Counted from the stretch's first letter, positions 37,177 through 46,789 are shown. The stretch: DNA of 64,000 bases from Candidatus Methanoplasma termitum (GCF_000800805.1 NZ_CP010070.1:682001-746000), one strand, 5' to 3'. The notes: a model not told the origin generated them from the sequence alone. Numbers and translations: made by a program.

Positions 37177-38439
37177 ATGGCGGAGACGATAACTGTAACT
37201 CAATTGAATACGAGGGTCAGATCCATACTGTCCGAGTCTCCTGCTGTTAAGGACATCTGGGTCATGGGGGAGATATCTAATTTAAAAAAATATCCTTCCG
37301 GACATTATTACTTCACGCTCAAGGACAGCGGCAGCGAGATCCGCGGCGTCATGTTCAAACCGTCGCGCGGAAGGATAGATTTCGAACCTCAGGATAACAT
37401 GAAGGTCTCTGCTTTCGGAAGGGTCGATCTTTACGTTGAGAGGGGGTCGTACCAATTCATTGTGGAGACCATGCAGAGGTCAGGCGTGGGCGATCTGTAC
37501 CTTGCGTATGAGGCACTGAAAAAGAAGCTCGAAGCAGAGGGTCTGTTCGACAGTTCAAGAAAAAGGAAGCTGCCGCTTTATCCCAAGGTGATAGGTGTTG
37601 TGACATCTCCCACCGGAGCCGTAATACATGATATTATCACAACCTCCGGCCGGCTCTTCCCTGCCGATATCCTCCTATACCCTGCACAGGTGCAGGGTAA
37701 GGGTGCCGCCGAATCCATTGTCAAAGGGATCGAGTCTCTTAACAAAGAAGGCGTGGACATTATCATTGTGGGAAGGGGCGGGGGGTCCATTGAAGACTTA
37801 TGGGCGTTCAATGAAGAGGTCGTCGCAAGAGCTATAGCATCTTCGGAGGCCCCGATCATATCCGCCGTAGGGCATGAAACAGACTTCACCATAGCCGACT
37901 TTGTCGCTGATGTCAGAGCTCCTACGCCGACTGGTGCCGCAGAGCTTGCGTTAAGAGACCGCAAAGAGGTTAACAAACATCTGGATACCGACATGATCAG
38001 ACTGAATAAATCACTCTTGAGAGTATTGGATCGGATGCATTATCGGTTCAGGATATTGGATTCTAAGCTTGATCCTAAACGCGCTGAACAAAAGGTATCG
38101 ATGCATTCGATGAGACTCGACGAATTGTATTCGAGGATGAACTCGGCGCTTATCGGAAAAGCTGAGACCTCTCGGAGAAGGTTCATAAAGGCCGATTCAA
38201 AAATGGATACCAGGATCCAAAGGATGCTTGAGAACAGCAATAAGGATCTTCAGAGGTACTCCGAAAGGCTCGAAAGCATAAACCCGATGAAAGTACTGGA
38301 CAGAGGATACGCGTTGGTCACCGATTATGACGGTACAGCCCTTACTTCTTCAAGGCAGGTTCATATCGGGAAGGAAATCAACATAATACTGAAAGACGGA
38401 AAGGCAGAGGCAAAGGTCAAGAAAGTGGAGATGAGATGA
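37177..38439 (+). CDS. xseA: Exodeoxyribonuclease VII large subunit
   Basis: This 420-aa protein has an N-terminal OB-fold (DIWVMGEISNLKKYPSGHYYFTLKD split over residues 23-47), the catalytic core with VVTSPTGAVIHDI, VGRGGGSIEDLWAFN and AVGHETDFTIADFVAD, and a C-terminal coiled coil. With XseB it degrades single-stranded DNA in both directions. A TATA-like stretch centred about 26 nt upstream suggests a leaderless start. xseB follows with a 4-nt overlap. Confidence 0.96.
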   Translation: MAETITVTQLNTRVRSILSESPAVKDIWVMGEISNLKKYPSGHYYFTLKDSGSEIRGVMFKPSRGRIDFEPQDNMKVSAFGRVDLYVERGSYQFIVETMQRSGVGDLYLAYEALKKKLEAEGLFDSSRKRKLPLYPKVIGVVTSPTGAVIHDIITTSGRLFPADILLYPAQVQGKGAAESIVKGIESLNKEGVDIIIVGRGGGSIEDLWAFNEEVVARAIASSEAPIISAVGHETDFTIADFVADVRAPTPTGAAELALRDRKEVNKHLDTDMIRLNKSLLRVLDRMHYRFRILDSKLDPKRAEQKVSMHSMRLDELYSRMNSALIGKAETSRRRFIKADSKMDTRIQRMLENSNKDLQRYSERLESINPMKVLDRGYALVTDYDGTALTSSRQVHIGKEINIILKDGKAEAKVKKVEMR

Positions 38440-38666
38440 TGGAAGCAGATGAAATGACATTCGAAGAAAGTCTGAGGACGCTAGAGCAGCTCGTGAATGA
38501 ATTGGAGATGGGAAATCTGGAGCTCGATAGGGCACTGGAGATCTATGAGAGGGCGATCGCTCTGAGAGATCACTGCAGAAAGATACTTGACGAGTGCGAC
38601 AGAAGGGTCCGGAAGATGATCGAGACATCTGAAGGAATTAAAAAAGAAGATCTGATCATTGATTGA
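38436..38666 (+). CDS. xseB: Exodeoxyribonuclease VII small subunit
   Basis: This 76-aa helical protein has the family pattern FEESLRTLEQLVNELEMGNL and LDRALEIYERAIAL. It binds the XseA coiled coil and is needed for activity. It is translationally coupled to xseA. Its end overlaps the convergent DUF4435 gene by 11 nt. Confidence 0.94.
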   Translation: MMEADEMTFEESLRTLEQLVNELEMGNLELDRALEIYERAIALRDHCRKILDECDRRVRKMIETSEGIKKEDLIID

Positions 38667-39519
38667 TCCACAGAACAAAACCGTTCCTCGCAGACCATTT
38701 GACCGTGTCTTTGTAAAGATCCGTATCCTCGAAGTAATCCAGCCCGAACGCCAGCCGCAGTGCGCCGCTCACCTGACCATCCTTTATACCCAGGCAATTA
38801 TATGAACCGAATGCGTTCTGTAATCCTATGGTCAGTATGGCCACTGCATCGTGCCCCCTGACCGCTATCCATGGATCGTCAAGCAACTCTTCCCTCTCGA
38901 ATATCTTATCGGCAAGATCCTTTTTCCCAATGCTTTTGTTTACGGACTGTGCAAAAACCGAATTGATCATCTTCATTATGTCTATAGCCAGCGTCTTTTT
39001 GTTTATGAAATAAGAGTAGTCCATATCCTTAAAATATAATCCGATCCCCTCCGTCATTGAGATGAACATCAACAGTCCGATCGGATACGATGATCTCGCA
39101 ATGACCTCTCTTATCGATCCGTACTTCTCTTCGAACTTTTCTATTTGCTCCGGTTCGGAATACTCTGCCAGCAGATCGTCAAGGGCGCCGGAGCTCATCA
39201 TCATGGCTTCCAGATCCCTTTTGTCGGAAAAGAAGATCGGCGGGTTGACAGTCATACCCAAAAGCCTGTCGATATCTGCATCCACAATCCCGATCACTTT
39301 TTTATCATTCCTTTTACCCCATACCTCGGCAACGGATCTCCTGACATTATCTTTGGAGTGGGCGATGATGATCTTCACATCGTCCCTGTCAATGAATTTA
39401 CCGAACAAACGGGAGTCGGTCACACCTTCCACGACTACGATCGGCCCCTTGTGTGACGATCTCAGCATTGAGACGGTGTTAGCTATATCGAATGAAGTAA
39501 GATCATTTATCATTTTCAA
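38656..39519 (-). CDS. TOPRIM/DUF4435 protein (AriB-like)
   Basis: This 287-aa protein has a TOPRIM core: Glu31 in IVVVEGVTDSRLF and the DxD pair Asp80/Asp82 in IGIVDADID, matching the metal-binding acids of DUF4435 nucleases. In the PARIS anti-phage system, AriB is a DUF4435 effector released by AriA that cleaves host tRNA. Here it is second in a two-gene unit, overlapping the ATPase gene by 17 nt, the PARIS arrangement. The assignment rests on domain pairing and motifs. Other ATPase-TOPRIM pairs of the OLD superfamily remain possible. Confidence 0.78.
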   Translation of the reverse strand: MKMINDLTSFDIANTVSMLRSSHKGPIVVVEGVTDSRLFGKFIDRDDVKIIIAHSKDNVRRSVAEVWGKRNDKKVIGIVDADIDRLLGMTVNPPIFFSDKRDLEAMMMSSGALDDLLAEYSEPEQIEKFEEKYGSIREVIARSSYPIGLLMFISMTEGIGLYFKDMDYSYFINKKTLAIDIMKMINSVFAQSVNKSIGKKDLADKIFEREELLDDPWIAVRGHDAVAILTIGLQNAFGSYNCLGIKDGQVSGALRLAFGLDYFEDTDLYKDTVKWSARNGFVLWINQ

Positions 39520-40546
39520 TCCTCAGCTCAACAGACAAATCCCATTTGTCATGTATCACCTGAGGTGAGTGGGTTGCGACGATCACATGCAACCCGCGCA
39601 GTTTGGCTATATCGGAGAATGTCTTTCCGAGGCTCTGCTGCCATGCCACGTGGAGGGATATCTCAGGTTCGTCGATTATCACCAGGGACTTGTGCTTTGC
39701 AACGAAAAGGAACAGATAGAACATTATCAGGATCTGCTTCTCCCCCGAAGACAGCTTATCTATCGGCAACGCAGCGCCGTTGTCCATTCTGACGCTCAGG
39801 ATGCTTCCTTCATTGAAGTAGATGTTTTTCCTTACCAGAAGATCGTTCACAATATCTACATAAACAATCGCTGACTCGGCAAGTTCGTAATATTTGTTGA
39901 TATATTCTTCCACAGAGAATGCCAGATCCTCGTAGTCCTGCCTGTGCTTCATTATCTCGAACCTTGTGGGTGGGAATCTGCGCCCGGATGGCATATCCGG
40001 TTCCATCCCTGCACGCTTCATGAAGTCCAGCTTTGCCTTGAGGTCCTTGCTCCAGAATTCCAGCTCAGCGTCGTTATATTCTTTCCTGCCCTTTTTCGGG
40101 ACGCTTGCGAGCTTGTTGTCTTCTTTCGCGTCTCTGAGCTTTTCCATCAAGCTTTCCATGTATATGTTTAATGCTGGCCTGAGCTCTCCGCACCCCATGA
40201 TGATCGATCTGTCCGGCGAAATATAGAGCACATCCAGTATGCTCTTCAGATCTTCCGGCTGAATTTCCTCTTCCAGCTCGTTCTTCTGCATTTGTAAGAG
40301 CGGTTGTTCTCCGTCATTCTCAACTATGAGGGCGGTGCCGTTGTCGAACCTCAGATCCATTCTCTCAAAGTTGACGTTCCCCACCTCATCAATGTTCCCT
40401 TTCAGGATATCATTGATAAGTTTCATTATTGTGGATTTTCCATATCCGTTGAGCGAATGGATGAACGTTATGTTGCTGTCGCTGAGATCAATCTCGTAGC
40501 TATATTCGCCGAACAGGCCGTATATGGAGAATCCTTTGAGCATCAT
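39503..40546 (-). CDS. SMC/ABC-like AAA ATPase (AriA-like)
   Basis: This 347-aa ATPase has Walker A NGYGKST near residue 37, an inserted helical region (about 120-230), the ABC signature LSSGEKQ, Walker B LVIIDEPEISLH and the H-loop VIVATHSPQVI. This is the AAA_15/OLD-type ATPase that pairs with DUF4435 in PARIS, where AriA senses phage anti-restriction proteins. It is somewhat shorter than typical AriA. Its stop overlaps the start of the TOPRIM gene. Confidence 0.82.
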   Translation of the reverse strand: MMLKGFSIYGLFGEYSYEIDLSDSNITFIHSLNGYGKSTIMKLINDILKGNIDEVGNVNFERMDLRFDNGTALIVENDGEQPLLQMQKNELEEEIQPEDLKSILDVLYISPDRSIIMGCGELRPALNIYMESLMEKLRDAKEDNKLASVPKKGRKEYNDAELEFWSKDLKAKLDFMKRAGMEPDMPSGRRFPPTRFEIMKHRQDYEDLAFSVEEYINKYYELAESAIVYVDIVNDLLVRKNIYFNEGSILSVRMDNGAALPIDKLSSGEKQILIMFYLFLFVAKHKSLVIIDEPEISLHVAWQQSLGKTFSDIAKLRGLHVIVATHSPQVIHDKWDLSVELRIENDK

Positions 40547-40639
40547 CTGACCATACTATATCTTCATGATAATATTTGAATCCATCAATCAGGCATTTCA
40601 GACTCAATCTTTATCATTATCAAGGAGATATACAAATAA

Positions 40640-41479
40640 ATGGAGAAAGAGAAAGTTCTGAAAGAAATACAATCCAGCATACGGGCCGGCAAAACTGACC
40701 TGGCATCGATACAGATCCGGGAAATGGCCAATAATTTCTCTGATGACCCGTTCACGTTGTTGACCTGTGCATCGCTTTTGAAGGTCATTGGGGATGAGAA
40801 AGGTGCAAAAAAGATCGTTGACGGCATCGTCGGCAATATAAAGGACGAGAACAGGCTTGAGGTTTCCAAAGGCCTGCGTGGTATTGGTTACCCGGCTGAG
40901 GCAGAAAAGCTGCTTGCTGATGTCCTCGGAGGCGATGATATGTTCAGAGAGATTATGCTTGTGTCCTTTGATCTTGGAAAATATTCTGAGTGCACCGCAT
41001 CATATGGGAAACTGTCAACCCCTACGATCGATGACACTGCGATGATGATAGATTCTGTTTCCGCAAGCGGCGATCACAACCGCGCGGTGAAACTGGCAAA
41101 AGAACTTCTCGCCGAAGCGCCTGATGACCTGAACGTGCAGAAATGCTACTGCTCGGCTATGATATCCGCAGGTATGTCGAAGGAAGCGGGTAAGTTCGTA
41201 AAGGACAACCTAAAAAAGAATAAGAGCTCATCGGATGCAGATGCCTTGGCGTCATACTTCCTGTGGATCGAGGGGAAATCAAAAAGTGCCGGCGCGTATG
41301 CATCGAAAGCGATCAAGGCGGATCCTGAGAACACAATGGCGATGGAGATACTGGCATATTGCCTCGTCGAGAAAAAAAAATTACAAGAAGCAAAGATCGT
41401 TGCCGGCGCCATCAACGAGAAAAGACCGGGCGACCCGGCAGTGGTAAGGATATTGGACGCCTGCAGAAACGCCGATTGA
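40640..41479 (+). CDS. TPR-type repeat protein
   Basis: This 279-aa all-helical protein has degenerate TPR units, most clearly in the C-terminal half (SAGAYASKAIKADPENTMAMEIL and the following KKKLQEAKIVAGAI). No signal peptide or catalytic motif is seen. It probably mediates protein contacts. It is monocistronic and ends at a shared TGATCA with trkH. Confidence 0.75.
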   Translation: MEKEKVLKEIQSSIRAGKTDLASIQIREMANNFSDDPFTLLTCASLLKVIGDEKGAKKIVDGIVGNIKDENRLEVSKGLRGIGYPAEAEKLLADVLGGDDMFREIMLVSFDLGKYSECTASYGKLSTPTIDDTAMMIDSVSASGDHNRAVKLAKELLAEAPDDLNVQKCYCSAMISAGMSKEAGKFVKDNLKKNKSSSDADALASYFLWIEGKSKSAGAYASKAIKADPENTMAMEILAYCLVEKKKLQEAKIVAGAINEKRPGDPAVVRILDACRNAD

Positions 41480-42991
41480 TCAGGCCTTCCCTCTTTTTGC
41501 CCTATTCCCCTTTATGTCCATTGCTAGATCTGACCAGAACGTCTTGGTGAATAGCAATAGTGCGATAATGACCTCCAAACGTCCCACCCACATCATAAAT
41601 GCCATGAATATCTTTGTCGCATCTTTGAGTTCCATAAATGTGGCTGTGCCCATATTCACACCTGAGTTGCTTATAGCCGCTACCGCCAAGCCCGTAGACT
41701 CCGAGATGCTCAGGCTCGGTTCCAATATGATAGTAATGAGCAACGAAACAACGACTGTGCCTATGAACATAGAGATAACCAACACCGCCGATACGACCGC
41801 ATCGTTGTTCACGGACTGGTTGTCCATCTTCACGTCTTTGACCGCAAGGGGGTGGAACATTTTGTAGACACCGTTCGTGATGTAAGATTTGATGATCAGG
41901 AACCTATAGATCTTGATCCCTCCCGATGTGGACCCGGACATGAAACCGGCCAGCATGACCAACCAAAATACAACATAGGTGGCAATAGGCCAGAACGGTT
42001 GATCCACAACTGCGTACCCTGTTGTTGTTCCGAAGGACACCACTGTGAAAAGAGTATCCCAGAATGTGCCGCCGATGTCTGATATCTGCCCGTTGCCGAT
42101 AGCGAAAATAATTGCCATAATTATCACAGTTGAAGCTATGACACTGATGACCGTCCATATGAACTCCTGACTGGTCCTGTATGCGGACAGTTCCCTTTTG
42201 TATATCGCACGGTAGTGCAGATAGAAGTTCGTACCTCCCAAGAACATGAAAGCGAGAACGATAAATTGTACGACAAAAGAATAATCTGCCATGCTTCCGT
42301 TTGCCATGAATCCTCCGGTTGATATGGTCGAGAACATCGTCGTCACCGATTCGAAAACACTGACCCCGCTGATAACAAGCAAAATAGCCTCTACTGCAGA
42401 AAGAAGAACATATATCGCAACGAAATTGCTGACCGCTCCGCTTATCTTCATCGAGAAATTGTACGACTCTGAGCCTGCAAGTTCATTATTTAAGAAGGCT
42501 TTACCTCCCAATCCCATCATCGGGATCAAATACAGGAAAAGTACGATGATAGCCAGACCGCCGGCCCATTGCGTGAATGCCACCCAGAAGACCAGGCTGT
42601 GCGAAGATATCCCATTCATTATGGATGCGCCTGTGGCAGTGAATCCGCTGATCCCCTGGAACAGGGAATCCACAAAGCTCATGCCGTACAGATAGAGCGG
42701 GACCGCACTGACAAAGAATGCTATCCACCAAACAAGGAATATCATCATCAGACCGCTTGCCGGCCTCAGAGTTTGTCCGCGTTTGAAAAAAAGATACTGG
42801 AACGCGCCCAATATCAAAAGGATGGGCGCGGGCACAATGAAGACCATCGGGTCCTCATCATACATAAAAGCAATGACCGCAGGCATCAGCAATGCCATAC
42901 CCAGCATCAGCTCCACCAATCCCAGCACCTTGACGGTGCTGCTTTCCCATATAGCAATATTCTTAATGCGGAGTTTCAGCGTATGGAACAT
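41480..42991 (-). CDS. trkH: TrkH-family potassium uptake transporter
   Basis: This protein of about 503 aa has roughly ten membrane helices. Selectivity-filter-like loops are FTATGASI, FSTISTGGF, SFGTTTGY and NSGVNMG, typical of the four-fold pore of TrkH/KtrB potassium channels-transporters. I prefer the ATG at 42991, with GGAG 8 nt upstream, over a GTG at 42997 that overlaps trkA's stop. It is co-transcribed with trkA, its gating ring. Confidence 0.94.
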   Translation of the reverse strand: MFHTLKLRIKNIAIWESSTVKVLGLVELMLGMALLMPAVIAFMYDEDPMVFIVPAPILLILGAFQYLFFKRGQTLRPASGLMMIFLVWWIAFFVSAVPLYLYGMSFVDSLFQGISGFTATGASIMNGISSHSLVFWVAFTQWAGGLAIIVLFLYLIPMMGLGGKAFLNNELAGSESYNFSMKISGAVSNFVAIYVLLSAVEAILLVISGVSVFESVTTMFSTISTGGFMANGSMADYSFVVQFIVLAFMFLGGTNFYLHYRAIYKRELSAYRTSQEFIWTVISVIASTVIIMAIIFAIGNGQISDIGGTFWDTLFTVVSFGTTTGYAVVDQPFWPIATYVVFWLVMLAGFMSGSTSGGIKIYRFLIIKSYITNGVYKMFHPLAVKDVKMDNQSVNNDAVVSAVLVISMFIGTVVVSLLITIILEPSLSISESTGLAVAAISNSGVNMGTATFMELKDATKIFMAFMMWVGRLEVIIALLLFTKTFWSDLAMDIKGNRAKRGKA

Positions 42992-42993
42992 GA

Positions 42994-44346
42994 TCACAGC
43001 TCCAACGGCTTGCTGCTCCCGAACATTCTGTTAAGCTTGACCGGGTTGGCCATATGAGTAAATACGAGCACTCTGTCATTTTCCACAAACTTTGTGTCCA
43101 TGCGGGGATAGATGGTCCTGTTTCCTCTTTTGACGGCCGCTATTTTGACCCCATCCGGTAGATTGATGTCACCCAGACGGTTGTCGAGCAGCGGCGATCT
43201 CGAGCCCACAACAACACTGAAGAAGAACTCTCTGTTACCTTCGGTCGCCAATATTGCGTTGTCGTCGAAGATCAGGTTCTTCGTTATCTCGTTATAGATA
43301 ATGCGGTGGTACCCTATGATCGATTCTATCCCGGTGTATCTGAATATCTTTTCGTATTCCTCGTTAGAATATTTTGAAATTATCTTCTTCGTTCCGAATC
43401 TTAGGCCTGCGATACAAGCAAGCAGGTTACGTTCATCCACTTGCGATGCGGCGATTATCACGTCCGCCCTTTGAACATCTTCCGATTTCAGCACTGCGAC
43501 ATCGATGAAGTCCCCACATACAACAGTGACGCCATCCAGTTCTCTCGCGGCGAACCTGCTGCGGCCCTCATTGTTCTCAATTAACTTTACCAGCCTTTTC
43601 TTGTTGCTCTGTGCGAGCCTTTTCGCCGTCTCCATTCCCACTATGCTTGCGCCGAGGATCACGAACTCCTTTGCCTCTCTCTCGACCCCGACCAATTTGT
43701 TGAATAAAGTGATGGATTCGGGAGAACCTATCACTCTTATTCTGTCCCCGACATGTATCTCCGTCGTCTCATTGTTCAATATCACATTCCCTTCGCGGTT
43801 GACAGCGATGATGTTGCAGTCAGCCGGTTTATCAATGTCGAGAACCACCTTTCCTACAAGTTTGTGTCCTTCTCCTATCCTGAATGTCGCGAGATCTATG
43901 TTCATTCCGGGAAGGCGGTCATAGGTAATCGCATTCTCCAGAACAGCGAGCTTTTCTATTTTTTCGGACGTGATGAGTTCGGGCGAGATCAGAATGTCTA
44001 TTCCTTCCAGCCCTTCTTTGGATGTTTTTACGGTAAAGTCCGGATCCCTCAGGCAAGCGACCGTCTGGATGGTTGGTTTTACGCGTTTTGCCATCAAGCA
44101 TATGAAAATATTGTGGGCGTCGTCTGGTATCGCAGATATTATTGTATCCGCATCGATCCTTTTGATAGCAGCCTCTATCACTCTCGGATTGCTGCCGTCC
44201 TCATGCAGCACCGATGCGTTCAGCAACGCTTTTGCATTCTCCGCCATTGTGGCGTCCTTCTCAACTATCAGAACATCATGCGACTTGGAAAGCGCCTTTG
44301 CAGAGGTGAAACCTACGTTGCCTGCTCCGACTATCACTACCTTCAT
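42994..44346 (-). CDS. trkA: TrkA potassium uptake regulatory protein
   Basis: This 450-aa cytoplasmic protein has two repeats of an RCK-N NAD-binding domain followed by an RCK-C domain: IVGAGNVGFTSAKAL at the N-terminus and VILGASIVGMETAKRL near residue 230. It regulates TrkH by nucleotide binding. Its length is standard. It lies immediately upstream of trkH. A TATA-like GTTATATTTG lies about 40 nt upstream. Confidence 0.95.
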   Translation of the reverse strand: MKVVIVGAGNVGFTSAKALSKSHDVLIVEKDATMAENAKALLNASVLHEDGSNPRVIEAAIKRIDADTIISAIPDDAHNIFICLMAKRVKPTIQTVACLRDPDFTVKTSKEGLEGIDILISPELITSEKIEKLAVLENAITYDRLPGMNIDLATFRIGEGHKLVGKVVLDIDKPADCNIIAVNREGNVILNNETTEIHVGDRIRVIGSPESITLFNKLVGVEREAKEFVILGASIVGMETAKRLAQSNKKRLVKLIENNEGRSRFAARELDGVTVVCGDFIDVAVLKSEDVQRADVIIAASQVDERNLLACIAGLRFGTKKIISKYSNEEYEKIFRYTGIESIIGYHRIIYNEITKNLIFDDNAILATEGNREFFFSVVVGSRSPLLDNRLGDINLPDGVKIAAVKRGNRTIYPRMDTKFVENDRVLVFTHMANPVKLNRMFGSSKPLEL

Positions 44347-44433
44347 AGCAATGCCTTATTTGCCCCTACATCTCTGAGAGGTTATATTTGTAACGTTCAA
44401 AAACGACGTTTTCTTAAATAAAATAAATTGGGG

Positions 44434-44447
44434 GCCGCTTTCGCGGC
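44434..44447 (-). terminator. Hairpin terminator after the peroxiredoxin gene
   Basis: On the minus strand, GCCGC-GAAA-GCGGC is followed by CCCCAATTTATTTTATTT. It begins 8 nt after the peroxiredoxin stop and has the stem plus T-rich tail of an intrinsic-type terminator. Confidence 0.5.
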
Positions 44448-44455
44448 ATGTTTGT

Positions 44456-45136
44456 TTAAGATTCTTTGTTGAAGCACAGGAACCAGTCGAGACAGTACTG
44501 TTTCCCGGAAAGCTGCATCCTCTCTTTCGCCAAACTCATCGTCTTTGGCGGCGGTATGATGGTGTCCTGACCGGGCTTCCAGTCCATTGGTGTGGCGCAC
44601 TTGTCCTTATCCGCTTTCTGGAGTGCCATAACTGCTCTCTTTATCTCGTCGAAGTTCCTTCCCGTGCTGAGCGGATAATAGATGATCAATCTGATTATTC
44701 CGTTCGGATCTATTATGAATACTGCCCTTACGGCCTGCGTGTTCGACTGTCCGGGCATGATCATGCCGAATTTGTTCGCAACACTCATTGATATGTCTTC
44801 GATCAGAGGGAACTGAACGTCGACATTCTTCATGTCCTTCCACGTGAGCTCTTTGATCCTTCTCAGCCACGCAATGTGGGCGGATATCGAGTCCACCGAT
44901 AGCCCAACGAGCTGGACGTTTATGTCTGACAGCTCCTTGGATCTGTGGGCGAAGGTCATGAACTCTGTCGTACAGACGGGGGTGAAGTCCGCCGGATGGG
45001 AGAAGAGGATGATCCATTTGCCTTTGCTTGTGAAATCCTGAGGGAATTTGATGTTCCCCTGGGTGGTCATAGCTTCAAACTCTGGGCATTTGTCCCCTAT
45101 CAGGGGCATTTGCATTTTTGTTCCATTATCGCACAT
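44456..45136 (-). CDS. Peroxiredoxin (AhpC/Prx6 type)
   Basis: This 226-aa thioredoxin-fold peroxidase has the peroxidatic Cys in DFTPVCTTEF (about residue 54) and the conserved Arg in TQAVRAVFIIDP. C-terminal cysteines (QYCLDWFLC) could serve as resolving residues, as in archaeal 2-Cys Prx6-like enzymes. It detoxifies peroxides, useful to a strict anaerobe. A strong AAGGAGG Shine-Dalgarno precedes the ATG. It is monocistronic, and the 119-nt spacer upstream is AT-rich promoter sequence. Confidence 0.94.
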   Translation of the reverse strand: MCDNGTKMQMPLIGDKCPEFEAMTTQGNIKFPQDFTSKGKWIILFSHPADFTPVCTTEFMTFAHRSKELSDINVQLVGLSVDSISAHIAWLRRIKELTWKDMKNVDVQFPLIEDISMSVANKFGMIMPGQSNTQAVRAVFIIDPNGIIRLIIYYPLSTGRNFDEIKRAVMALQKADKDKCATPMDWKPGQDTIIPPPKTMSLAKERMQLSGKQYCLDWFLCFNKES

Positions 45137-45255
45137 TTTTTAAAAACCTCCTTATTTGAATTCATTTAGATTATTGCAAAGATAAATACCTACCGAATTT
45201 AACAAATAATCAGTATTTAGGGGGGGAGACTTTTTTGATGTCATTCTGTCCGTTT

Positions 45256-45846
45256 TTACAGAACTATCTCTTGCCCCGGTTCGACTATCAGTTTGTTCGG
45301 CGCTTCCCATCTCTCTGCCTTTTCATGGTCGAACAGTTCACCGGGTTTTACATGGACGATAATGTTATGCTTCGCACCGATCAATTCGGCGCATTCCGCA
45401 GCCTCTTTCAGTCCCATGTTGAATTTACCGTCGCCGCAGAGTATCGCATAGTCAAGCTTCAATGCGGCGAATGTTCCCATCTGTTTTGTTTTCGAGGTAT
45501 CGCCGGAACCATATATCTTGATCCCGTCGATCCCGACAATGTAACCGACACATTTCTTTGGGCTGTGCAGCAGATTCTTCGCTTCCACAGACGCAATGGT
45601 TATCCCGCCCAAATCAAAACTGTTATGTTTTTTTCCTTCAAGCGCCTCAACATTGGTTATTATTCTGCAGCTTGACTTCTTCGCACATAACTGTATCTGA
45701 TTGTGGTCCGGGTGATCATGGGTTACCAGTATCAGATCGGCAGGGGCGTCGTACCCCTCGCCGGCATATGGATCGAAGTACACGACGCGTCCGTCATTCG
45801 CTGTCAGTCTGTAGCTCCCATGCCCCTGATAAAGTAACTTTGTCAT
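45256..45846 (-). CDS. Metallo-beta-lactamase fold hydrolase (UPF0173-like)
   Basis: This 196-aa protein has the zinc motif THDHPDH near residue 43, a GSGDTSKT segment and a C-terminal HVKPGE, like the UPF0173/YtkL-type hydrolases. Substrate unknown. It is 14 nt downstream of nadA on the same strand and probably in its transcript. Confidence 0.85.
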   Translation of the reverse strand: MTKLLYQGHGSYRLTANDGRVVYFDPYAGEGYDAPADLILVTHDHPDHNQIQLCAKKSSCRIITNVEALEGKKHNSFDLGGITIASVEAKNLLHSPKKCVGYIVGIDGIKIYGSGDTSKTKQMGTFAALKLDYAILCGDGKFNMGLKEAAECAELIGAKHNIIVHVKPGELFDHEKAERWEAPNKLIVEPGQEIVL

Positions 45847-45860
45847 TTTTCACCTCATTC

Positions 45861-46760
45861 TCATTTGATGTCGATCATTTTTTGTACAGGGTTCCTTGCT
45901 TTTTCCAAGATATCTCTGCTGAGTATTACCTCTCCTGTACCGTGCTCAAGTGCGCGGAGTATCGATTCCGGTGAGGGCATCTTCATCGTTGTGCACACTG
46001 CACTTTCTGGGAAAAAGAACATTTTTCCGGGGTTCTCTTTCTCCAATCTGTACTTCATCCCCACCTCCGTCAGAATTATGAATTCCTTTTCATTTAGGGT
46101 CTTGGACATTTTCAGTATCGCCTCTGTTGAGCCCACGTGATCCGCGAGTTCGAGCACCTCCGCCCTGCATTCCGGATGAGCCAGGATCAATGCGCGTGGG
46201 TGTTTTTTCTTAAGGCTGTTGACCTGCGAAACGGTTATCCCCTGGTGGATGGGACAGAAACCATCCCATAGTCTTATGTTGACCCCGGTGACCGATGAAG
46301 CATAGGCTCCGAGGTTCTTGTCGGGTACGAAGAGTATGTCGTTCCATTTGACGGACTCCACTATTTTCACCGCATTGGATGATGTGCAGCATATATCCAT
46401 CTCTTTCTTTGCTTCCGCAGAGCTGTTCACGTACCCTATTATCAAAAACCCGGGGTTACATTCTTTGAAATCTCTGAGCTGATCTCCGGTACACATAGCG
46501 GCCATCGCACAGTGCGCATCCGGCTCCGGTAAAAGCACCGTCTTGTTCGGGCTGAGTATCTTTGCCGTCTCCCCCATGAATGAGACCCCGCAAAAGACGA
46601 TTATGTCTGCATCGGTCTTCGAGGCTTCCATTGATAGTCCGAGGGAATCTCCGACATAATCAGCCAGGTCCTGTACCTCCGGTAAAGTGTAATTATGAGC
46701 CAGGATCACAGCGTTCTTCTCCTTTTTCAACCGCTGTATCCTCTCTGCAACTGAAACCAT
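45861..46760 (-). CDS. nadA: Quinolinate synthase
   Basis: This protein of about 299 aa condenses iminoaspartate with dihydroxyacetone phosphate to form quinolinate for NAD. Features are ILAHNYTLPEVQDLADYVGDS, the three cluster-ligand Cys contexts (FCGVSFMGETAKIL, CCTSSNA, ECRAEVLEL) and the C-terminal Fe-S region. The ATG at 46760 is 26.5 nt from the centre of a TTTAAA box, implying a leaderless mRNA. An ATG seven codons upstream lies too near the box. No nadB is in the window. Confidence 0.94.
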   Translation of the reverse strand: MVSVAERIQRLKKEKNAVILAHNYTLPEVQDLADYVGDSLGLSMEASKTDADIIVFCGVSFMGETAKILSPNKTVLLPEPDAHCAMAAMCTGDQLRDFKECNPGFLIIGYVNSSAEAKKEMDICCTSSNAVKIVESVKWNDILFVPDKNLGAYASSVTGVNIRLWDGFCPIHQGITVSQVNSLKKKHPRALILAHPECRAEVLELADHVGSTEAILKMSKTLNEKEFIILTEVGMKYRLEKENPGKMFFFPESAVCTTMKMPSPESILRALEHGTGEVILSRDILEKARNPVQKMIDIK

Positions 46761-46783
46761 ATGCAGGGGTAAACAGAACATCC

Positions 46784-46789
46784 TTTAAA
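46784..46789. promoter_or_regulatory. Symmetric bidirectional TATA box for nadA and mptD
   Basis: The palindrome TTTAAA is centred at 46786.5, exactly 26.5 nt from the first base of the nadA ATG (46760, minus) and of the mptD ATG (46813, plus). That is the usual TATA-to-start-site distance on both sides. One box would therefore drive two leaderless genes. Confidence 0.55.
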
